The notes under the pieces: generated by a model
What the model saw: the letters and a program-made list of their open reading frames with translations, nothing else
What the model was told of the DNA's origin: nothing
Databases searched by the model: none
Translations under genes and position numbers: made by a program
Shown here: piece after piece, positions 56,072-64,000 of the stretch
Layout of the letters: every line of letters begins with the position of its first letter
How positions within the stretch are numbered: position 1 is the stretch's first letter
Assembly (NCBI GenBank): GCA_012845835.1
Contig: JABAKD010000025.1
Span: 32,239,303 to 32,303,302, forward strand
From: Undaria pinnatifida
Taxonomy: Eukaryota > Sar > Phaeophyceae > Laminariales > Alariaceae
DNA length: 64,000 nucleotides
Reading direction: 5' to 3'

Positions 56072-56275
56072 GTCCTGTTGGTCGCCGGGCACGTACCACA
56101 CGGACGACACCTTCCAAGTACGTGCGGACGACACTGCTCTGCAAAGCACACTCCTCGGCTCGAATTTTGGTCCCTCCTGTTGGTTCCTGGGCACGCACCA
56201 CAGAGGACACCTTCCGAGTACGTGCGGACGACACTGCTCTTCGGAGCACACTCCTCGTCCCGGTTTTTGGTCGCA
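56072..56275 (+). repeat. 102-bp tandem duplication
   Basis: CCTGTTGG at 56074 and at 56176 begin two copies that share GTACGTGCGGACGACACTGC and GCACACTCCTCG. Because 102 is a multiple of three, frames run open through both copies on both strands. Confidence 0.85.
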
Positions 56276-56452
56276 TCAGTTCACCGCCAGCTGGTCATAG
56301 ACCACTCCGCAGTGGAACTGCCCTCGAGCCCCACCCATCAGACTTGTTTGCTCCGCGCTCTGCCAGCATGTTGCACAGCACATCTCCGCGAGTTGCCAGC
56401 ACAAGCCCCAAGATCGGCCATCGACTCGTACTTTCGTTTTTGCGCTTTGTGG

Positions 56453-56984
56453 TGTTGGTAAATCAGTGGCTTCTGGAGAAAGGTATCATATTAGAGAGAC
56501 CAATGTCTGGAGAGACAGGTCAGAAAGTGGAGTGGGTCATGTGGGCCAACTCTCCACAGCCCAGTAACAACCGCTCGTAGTCGAATACCTAAACCTCCTC
56601 GCATAGTGCCTACTCGTACATACCCGTGGGACTGCACGTGGGTGATACCACGAGACGATCCCTGTAACTTACCTCCGTGACACAGCGTATGTAACTGTAA
56701 CTTATTACTAGGCTGTTCGTTGAGACAAGCTATATCGTGTTAGCAACACTACAGGAATGTTCCTACTCGTCAATATATCCAACGTACCGACATACCAACG
56801 TACCGTACACACCACTACGGTCCGATGTATAACTCGTGCACATGTACAATCTACCGAAGTACCGTAGCACCACAAGAAGAGTATTCTGGTACAACAACAT
56901 ACAATCAACAGTTCTGCTATTCAAACCAACCAATCAGAGTTTCACCGCAGTACAGTTGATACATACATGCCGCTATCACGAACA
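56453..56984 (-). repeat. 3' LTR of the copia element (532 bp)
   Basis: On the plus strand it begins TGTTGGTAAATC and ends ATCACGAACA, giving TGTT/AACA termini. It is directly followed at 56985 by CCCTCCCTAGGGG, which on the minus strand is the purine tract expected before a 3' LTR. Confidence 0.88.
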
Positions 56985-56997
56985 CCCTCCCTAGGGG
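56985..56997 (-). promoter_or_regulatory. Polypurine tract of the copia element
   Basis: The minus strand reads CCCCTAGGGAGGG, then TGTTCG of the LTR. Confidence 0.7.
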
Positions 56998-57059
56998 CTG
57001 TTGTATCTACCAGACCAAATACATATCAAACAAAATCAAAAACAAAACGACTCAGACTT

Positions 57060-59330
57060 CTACTTCTTGATACCAAGTGCAAAGTCGCGGTGAACTTCAA
57101 AAAGATCTCTCGGCAACGCCTTCGTGAGGATGTCCGAGTGTTGTTTCTCGCTGGGGACGTGGGTGACTTCGATCACACCCTCCTCGGTCAGATTCCTAAG
57201 AAAGTGGTGCCTCACATCGATGTGCTTACTCCTACTCGAGCTCAGCGAGTTCTCTGCGAGCGCAATCGCCCCCTCGTTGTCTTCAAGGACATCTATCTTA
57301 CCAGGCTTCGCACTAGGCCTCAGGAACTGAAGCATTCCGTTTACAAACAGACCCTCCTTTAGACCATCTCCCATCGCAAGATACTCTGCTTCTGAAGTTG
57401 ACTGTGAAACGCATTTCTGCGTCCTAGAAATCCAAACTACAAGCATCGCCGCCACGAAAGCCCTCGCACCCGAAACTGATCTACGGTCAGTGGCCCTACT
57501 TGCAAAGTCAGCATTTACATACACCAACGTGCCTGCGTCTACCGAAACTATCCTGCTTGAACTTCAAAGTCAGATGCGCCGTTTCCAGAAGATAATTGAA
57601 AATCTCCTGAGCTGCCTTCCAGTGGCTCCTCTTTGGTTCAGGAGAGTGCCTCGCCACCGCCCGCACAGCATTCGCGATGTCGGGCCTTGTCTGGCTGGCG
57701 ATCCACATCAGGCTCCCCACCACCTCTCGGAACGGCACATCTCCTGCCCCCTCATCCTCCATCACGCACCTGTTATCATTGGCAAGGGAAGCAGGGAGCG
57801 AGCTGGTGCGACATATATTGAATCTCTCGAGAACACACCTGATATAACGTTCCTGAGAAATCTCAATCGTACCAGTCTCACGGTCGCGAATATATTCACA
57901 ACCTGGAAAGAACTTGACCTCCCCCGAGTCCTTCGTAGGAAGAGAGTCACGTAGTGCTGCCACAACCACCTTGGCAAGCCTCTTACTTCCTGCATACAGA
58001 ATGTCATCCACGTGGATCGCGACCATCCCCAATACCTCGTCTCCCATCACGAAACGCAGGACACAGGAGTCAGACATTGACTGCTCAAAACCAATCCTCT
58101 TCCGTTCCGACACCAGCCTCTTGTAAAATGTCCTAGAAGCCTGCTTCAATCCGTACAAACTCTTGTTCAAACGGACAACCTTTCCTGACATCGACCCGCA
58201 GCCAGGAGGCAACTTCATGAACACCTCGTGATCCAATTCCGACTGAACAAATGCTTGCTCAATATCCCAGTGGAGTAATTCCAAATTGTACAAACACGCC
58301 AACACTATCAGCAATCGTAAAGATGCAGCATTTGCGGTAGGCGAGAATGTCTCAAGATAATCCACACCATGCTTCTGCTTGAAGCCCTTCGCTACAAGCC
58401 TAGCCTTGGCCTTCACTATCTTTCCTGTTTCGTCTGCTTTCCACTTGAAAACCCATCTAGCATCAATCACATTACAGCCTATCGGGGCTTTTACTGCGAA
58501 CGTGAACGTTCCTGCTCTTATCAAGCCTTCAATTTCGGCAGACCTGGCTCCTTCCCAAATCTTAGCGTACTTCGAACGCTGGGCTTCCTGATAACTACCA
58601 GGCTCCGATTCTACATCCTGAACCAGTTATTTCGGCAATGCCGTCTCATCACCTGCTCTCTGCTCCGACAACAATGAGTACACGACCTCTGTCGCGAAGA
58701 TGGGTCCTAGGGTGGCCATGAGGCCAGGTACACTCTGCTGGTTGACTGCACGAGTTTGCGCGCTAGTCCTACCTTCTCTCACTTCATCATTTTCACGCGC
58801 GGAAGTATTAAAGTCAGCAAGCTCGGCCACATGCCGCGGACGACGAGCGGCTGGAGGGGATGCCTCCGCCTCTACCAGTCCTCCCGACCCAATCGACTCT
58901 TCATCATCATGCCCTCCTTGCCCCATCGACTCTACCTCATCATCCCCTCCCAGATCCCCCATCTCTACCTCTCCTGATTCCTGCCCTCCCTGGCCCTCCC
59001 CGCCATTCACAGGCGAAGACACAGAAGGAGCTACACTACCAGAAGAAATGTTCACGGGGGCAGACGGTTCAGCAGGGGAGGATGGAACAGAAAAGGACGG
59101 GCCTATACTACCTGCGCCAACACTCTCAACCTCCTCGACTCCCGCAATAGAGGGCACGGCATTACGTTTCAAAAGTGTGTGAGCGACTCCTCTTCCCACA
59201 AGCGGCCATATCTCGGTTTCAACATCGTCGTCACTATCCTCCCCTCCCTCCTCTGCTACCTCTATCGGCAAAGAAGGTTGCAGCGGAGGGAGCTGTGACG
59301 GCAGCACCTCCCACGTCACATCCCTCGTTT
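57060..59330 (-). pseudogene. Copia pol C-terminal part (reverse transcriptase, RNase H), frameshifted
   Basis: Seen: 59319-58627 is an acidic Ser/Pro/Gly-rich linker like that between integrase and reverse transcriptase. After a frame change, 58524-57508 encodes most of the reverse transcriptase: ARWVFKWKADETGK, KARLVAKGFKQKHGVDYLET, WDIEQAFVQSELDHEV, KSLYGLKQASRTFY and VAIHVDDILYAGS. It continues to VVGSLMWIASQTRPDIANAV. A further frameshift near 57510-57527 leads to RNase H (57527-57060) with NADFASRATDRRSVSG, SEAEYLAMGDGLKEGLFV and DNEGAIALAENSLSSSRSKH. Known: these are the standard copia motifs in order. The integrase core and protease are absent. It is the closest relative in the window of the remnant at 1-1936. 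Confidence 0.92.
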
Positions 59331-60477
59331 CTTGAATAGTACCAGCCCTGTGCTTGCAAGTCTAGGTACCGCTCACGCACTTTGGTCTCGATGAAAGAGG
59401 GGTCATTCGAACAGAACACCACAAGAGTCTCACGTAAAGTCTTGTACTCGGGGGACAGTCCTTCCAGCATGAGAATGCACACTTCACGATCATCCTTCGT
59501 TACTTCAAGCATGGTCAACACACCAAGCGTCTCTCTGATGGATAAAAAGAAAGTTGTGGGATTCTCGTGGGGACGCATGCGCAGAGACTTCAGTTATTTT
59601 TCCTGAATTTGACTCTGACTCAACGGTAGAAAGTGATCCTTGAGCGCGCGAAAAGCCTTATACGGGGAACCTGCTTGCCTTGCCATGTTTTTGTGGCTGT
59701 CTTTCTTCAAGCAGTCGAACAGAAACCACCAAGCAATCTCATGCTGACGCAGTACACCAACGCTACATCCCTTCTCTACCCAAGGGGTCAAGTCGAAATT
59801 GACGTCGGCGACTTTAATGTCGATATCACAGGTGAACGGCTCGCTCAGATTGTAGTGACGAGCTTTGAACAAAAAATTCTGCGACCATGAAGGATACGAT
59901 ATATCAGTACCGATCAATTCAGGAGCATTGGGAACTTTCTTCCACCCAAGCTCTCCCCCGAACTACTGTCAGCCGCTGGGATCAGTGTGTTCCCACCAGC
60001 GACGTTTCCCCACCACTCACTTGCTGAGGTAGTGGGCGGAACAGAGGACTGGCTACCTGAAGCCCCACCAACAGTCCCGTCAACCGAACCAAAATTTACT
60101 GCAGGAACAGAGGAACGATTCTCATCAGAAACACGCGGGTTCAAGCTTGGGTCTACAACACCCCTACTCCCAACCCTCATGTCGGACACGCCCAAGCCTA
60201 GGGTATCGCCTCCCGTACTCCCCGCGGTCCTACCGGCGGCACCCGATTGGTGCACACCAGACTCTAGTTCGATGCCTCGCGGCGCAGCACGCGAACTAGA
60301 GGACTCCACATTATCCCTTTGGTGTGTCTCAACAACTGTCTGGAGCATCTGCTGCTGGTTAGAAAACATATCCAGCATTTGAGACACTCGAGACTCTAAG
60401 GAATCCATTCTCTCACGAAAGCCCTGCGGGTCACCCTGTTGGTTTGCCGCAGGGTCACCTCCCTCCTGTTCAGCCAT
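59330..60477 (-). pseudogene. Copia gag, frameshifted and 3' deleted
   Basis: Seen: the start codon at 60477 opens an N-terminal part with MDSLESRVSQMLDMFSNQQQ, a likely coiled coil. It ends at 59914, where the reading continues in another frame (LIGTDISYPSWSQNFLFKAR, 59917-59594) and then a third (59578 to about 59330: FLSIRETLGVLTMLEVTKDD, VCILMLEGLSPEYKTLRETL). Known: the L..LP/SP.Y..L segment is typical of the UBN2/retrotran gag fold of copia elements. The CCHC zinc knuckle expected next is missing, because the sequence jumps near 59320-59335 to the post-integrase linker. The protein would be a deleted gag without its nucleic-acid-binding end. Confidence 0.82.
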
Positions 60478-60565
60478 GACGAGGCCGGTTGATCAAGCCG
60501 CCCTCACAGTCTCGTCGAACACAGTCCAGCGGGACGTACAGCAGTTGACCGATAGCGCTATAGCG

Positions 60566-60959
60566 TGTTGGTAAATCAGTGTCTTCTGGAGAAAGGTATT
60601 ATATTAGAGAGACCAATGTCTGGAGAGACAGGTCAGAAAGTGGAGTGGGTCATGTGGGCCAACTCTCCACAGCCCAGTAACAACCGCTCGTAGTCGAATA
60701 CCTGAACCTTCTCGCATAGTGCCTACTCGTACATACCCGTGGGACTGCACGTGGGTGATACCACGAGACGATCCCGGTAACTTACCTCCGTGACACAGCG
60801 TCTGTAACTGTAACTTATTGCTAGGCTGTTCGTTGAGACAAGCTATATCGTGTTAGCAACACTACAGGAATGTTCCTACTCGTCAATATGTCCAACGTAC
60901 CGACATACCAACGTACCGTACACACCACTATGGTCCGATGTATAACTCGTGCACATGTA
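60566..60959 (-). repeat. 5' LTR of the copia element, truncated
   Basis: It aligns with 56453-56846 and lacks the outer ~138 bp of the 532-bp LTR. The break is at CATGTA, followed by GGGTTAGGGTTGTACACCC. Confidence 0.88.
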
Positions 60960-60970
60960 GGGTTAGGGTT
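60957..60970. repeat. Telomere-like junction sequence
   Basis: GTAGGGTTAGGGTT joins the broken LTR to the first satellite monomer. Confidence 0.8.
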
Positions 60971-63900
60971 GTACACCCTAGTGCGCCTTTAATAATTTGT
61001 TGTGTTAAGATCTATTTTGCAACACCATCCCTCAGACCCATAACGACCCCTCTGCCAAATCTTGGTAACAACGTGTGGTGGAAACCGAAGAAATGCCGCC
61101 TCACACTCCTTCAAGGACGCCCTCTCCGCGCCTTCGCCCAGGACCCGAACAAATACCACCATTCTGCCGGTGTTGTACACCCTAGTGCGCCCTTAATAAT
61201 TTGTTGTGTTAAGATCTTTTTTGCAACAATATCCCTCAGACCCATAACGACCCCTCTGCCAAATCTTGGTAACAACGTGTGGTGGAAACCGAAGAAATGC
61301 CGCCTCACACTCCTTCAAGGACGGCCCTCCACGCCTTCGCCCAGGACCCGAACAAATACCACCATTCTGCCGGAGTTGTACACCCTAGTGCGCCTTTAAT
61401 AATTTGTTGTGTTAAGATCTTTTTTGCAACACCATCCCTCAGACCCATAACGACCCCTCTGCCAAATCTTGGTAACAACGTGTGGTGGAAACCGAAGAAA
61501 TGCTGCCTCACACTCCTTCAAGGACGCCCTCTCCACGCCTTCGCCCAGGACTAGAACAAATACCACCATTCTGCCGGAGTTGTACACCCTAGTGCGCCTT
61601 TAAAAATTAGTTCTGTTAAGATCTTTTCTGCAACCACAACCCTCAGACCCATAACGACCCCTCTGCCAAATCTTGGTAACAACGTGTGGTGGAAACCGAA
61701 GAAATGCTGCCTCACACTCCTTCAAGGACGCCCTCTCCACGCCTTTGCCCAGGACTAGAACAAATTCCACCAATTCTGCCGGAGTTGTACACCCTAGTGC
61801 GCCTTTAATAACTAGTTCTGTTAAGATCTTTTCTGCAACCACATCCCTCAGACCCATAACGACCCCTCTGCCAAATCTTGGTAACAACGTGTGGTGGAAA
61901 CCGAAGAAATGCTGCCTCACACTCCTTCAAGGACGCCCTCTCCACGCCTTCGCCCAGGACTAGAACAAATACCACCATTCTGCCGGAGTTGTACACCCTA
62001 GTGCGCCTTTAATAATTAGTTCTGTTAAGATCTTTTCTGCAACCACATCCCTCAGACCCATAACGACCCCTCTGCCAAATCTTGGTAACAACGTGTGGTG
62101 GAAACCGAAGAAATGCTGCCTCACACTCCTTCAAGGACGCCCTCTCCACGCCTTTGCCCAGGACTAGAACAAATTCCACCAATTCTGCCGGAGTTGTACA
62201 CCCTAGTGCGCCTTTAATAATTAGTTCTGTTAAGATCTTTTCTGCAACCACATCCCTCAGACCCATAACGACCCCTCTGCCAAATCTTGGTAACAACGTG
62301 TTGTGGAAACCGAAGAAATGCTGCCTCACACTCCTTCAAGGACGCCCTCTCCACCCCTTCGCCCAGGACTAGAACAAATACCACCATTCTGCCGGAGTTG
62401 TACACCCTAGTGCGCCTTTAATAATTAGTTCTGTTAAGTTCTTTTCTGCAACCACATCCCTCAGACCCATAACGACCCCTCTGCCAAATCTTGGTAACAA
62501 CGTGTGGTGGAAACCAAAGAAATGCTGCCTCACACTCCTTCAAGGACGCCCTCTCCACGCCTTTGCCCAGGACTAGAACAAATTCCACCAATTGTGCCGG
62601 AGTTGTACACCCTAGTGCGCCTTTAATAATTAGTTCTGTTAAGATCGTTTCTGCAACCACATCCCTCAGACCCATAACGACCCCTCTGCCAAATCTTGGT
62701 AACAACGTGTGGTGGAAACCGAAGAAATGCTGCCTCACACTCCTTCAAGGACGCCCTCTCCACGCCTTCGCCCAGGACTAGAACAAATACCACCATTCTG
62801 CCGGAGTTGTACACCCTAGTGCGCCTTTAATAATTAGTTCTGTTAAGATCTTTTCTGCAACCACATCCCTCAGACCCATAACGACCCCTCTGCCAAATCT
62901 TGGTAACAACGTGTGGTGGAAACCGAAGAAATGCTGCCTCACACTCCTTCAAGGACGCCCTCTCCACGCCTTTGCCCAGGACTAGAACAAATTCCACCAA
63001 TTCTGCCGGAGTTGTACACCCTAGTGCGCCTTTAATAATTAGTTCTGTTAAGATCTTTTCTGCAACCACATCCCTCAGACCCATAACGACCCCTCTGCCA
63101 AATCTTGGTAACAACGTGTTGTGGAAACCGAAGAAATGCTGCCTCACACTCCTTCAAGGACGCCCTCTCCACGCCTTTGCCCAGGACTAGAACAAATTCC
63201 ACTAATTCTGCCGGAGTTGTACACCCTAGTGCGCCTTTAATAATTAGTTCTGTTAAGATCTTTTCTGCAACCACATCCCTCAGACCCATAACGACCCCTC
63301 TGCCAAATCTTGGTAACAACGTGTGGTGGAAACCGAAGAAATGCTGCCTCACACTCCTTCAAGGACGCCCTCTCCACGCCTTTGCCCAGGACTAGAACAA
63401 ATTCCACCAATTGTGCCGGAGTTGTACACCCTAGTGCGCCTTTAATAATCAGTTCTGTTAAGATCTTTTCTGCAACCACATCCCTCAGACCCATAACGAC
63501 CCCTCTGCCAAATCTTGGTAACAACGTGTGGTGGAAACCGAAGAAATGCTGCCTCACACTCCTTCAAGGACGCCCTCTCCACGCCTTTGCCCAGGACTAG
63601 AACAAATTCCACCAATTCTGCCGGAGTTGTACACCCTAGTGCGCCTTTAATAATTAGTTCTGTTAAGATCTTTTCTGCAACCACATCCCTCAGACCCATA
63701 ACGACCCCTCTGCTAAATCTTGGTAACAACGTGTTGTGGAAACCGAAGAAATGCTGCCTCACACTCCTTCAAGGACGCCCTCTCCACCCCTTCGCCCAGG
63801 ACTAGAACAAATACCACCATTCTGCCGGAGTTGTACACCCTAGTGCGCCTTTAATAATTAGTTCTGTTAAGTTCTTTTCTGCAACCACATCCCTCAGACC

Positions 63901-64000
63901 CATAACGACCCCTCTGCCAAATCTTGGTAACAACGTGTGGTGGAAACCGAAGAAATGCTGCCTCACACTCCTTCAAGGACGCCCTCTCCACGCCTTTGCC
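60968..64000 (+). repeat. Satellite array, 204/205-bp monomers, 14 complete plus one partial
   Basis: Seen: GTTGTACACCCTAGTGCGCC recurs at 60968, 61172, 61375, 61579, 61784, 61988, 62193, 62397, 62602, 62806, 63011, 63216, 63421, 63626 and 63830; the last unit runs off the window. The first three units carry a TTGTTGTGTTAAGATC version; later units carry TTAGTTCTGTTAAG and GCAACCACATCCC. From 61579 to 63011, units ending CAAATACCACCATTCTGCC (204 bp) alternate with CAAATTCCACCAATTCTGCC (205 bp), a dimeric higher-order pattern; then several 205-bp units follow in a row. The 96- and 106-codon frames repeated through the array are monomer artefacts and not genes. Confidence 0.97.

Larger units (their letters stand above)
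56453..60959 (-). mobile_element. Internally deleted Ty1/copia retrotransposon with two LTRs
   Basis: Seen, in element order: a truncated 5' LTR (60959-60566), leader, gag pieces (60477 to about 59330), a jump directly to the region after integrase, reverse transcriptase, RNase H, purine tract, and an intact 3' LTR (56984-56453). The shared parts of the LTRs differ at about 9 of 394 positions by eye, so the insertion is fairly young. Known: an autonomous copia has a CCHC knuckle, protease and integrase between gag and reverse transcriptase; none is found here, so the copy cannot move by itself. The outer end of the 5' LTR is lost and joins TAGGGTTAGGGTT and the satellite array. Confidence 0.92.

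Noticed and set aside
61600-63805. Repeated 96- and 106-codon open frames on both strands of the satellite
   Set aside because: They recur once per monomer and exist only because the monomer lacks stops in those frames. They show no domain, and both strands are equally open.
60968-64000. CRISPR array
   Set aside because: Units are 204-205 bp direct tandem repeats without distinct spacers, in a eukaryotic context.

Overview
This is eukaryotic nuclear DNA, very rich in repeats and poor in genes. The evidence is spliceosomal introns (GT-AG and one GC-AG), Ty1/copia retrotransposons, a non-LTR element remnant, many short interstitial TTAGGG/CCCTAA blocks, CAA/CAG microsatellites, poly-G tracts and a ~204-205 bp satellite array. 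A stramenopile, perhaps a brown alga with large introns, fits best. That is inference from TTAGGG-type repeats, intron style and element types, and a database search would be needed to settle it.

Only one gene looks intact: a 9-exon minus-strand gene at 24606-35720. Its exons join in frame to encode a 496-residue major facilitator superfamily (MFS) transporter resembling the ZIFL/DHA1 drug:H+ antiporter type. All other recognisable coding sequence is broken: a copia pol (1-1936), a NADAR-domain pseudogene (2910-3366, minus), a second copia pol remnant (8440-9393), a LINE-type 3' fragment (23150-23490, minus), and an internally deleted copia element with two LTRs (56453-60959, minus).

Layout. 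0-10 kb: copia remnant, NADAR pseudogene, a TTA-flanked MITE, an array built on the palindrome GGAAGCTTCC, a second copia remnant and the first copy of a G-rich dispersed repeat. 10.7-17 kb: tRNA-like units and a complete non-coding LTR retroelement (10929-14346; 457-bp LTRs, PBS, PPT), then T-rich repeats and a head-to-head cluster of tRNA-like units. 18.9-21.7 kb: composite G-rich repeat. 24.6-35.7 kb: the MFS gene. 36-46 kb: telomere-like blocks, a second MITE copy and minisatellites. 46-53 kb: further copies of the composite repeat in both orientations around a C-rich core, and a foldback element. 53-56.4 kb: microsatellites and a telomere-repeat hairpin. 56.4-61 kb: deleted copia element whose 5' LTR is cut at a TTAGGG motif. 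61-64 kb: satellite array running off the window end.

The genes do not form a pathway. The window looks like one long-intron transporter gene inside a subtelomere-like repeat landscape.
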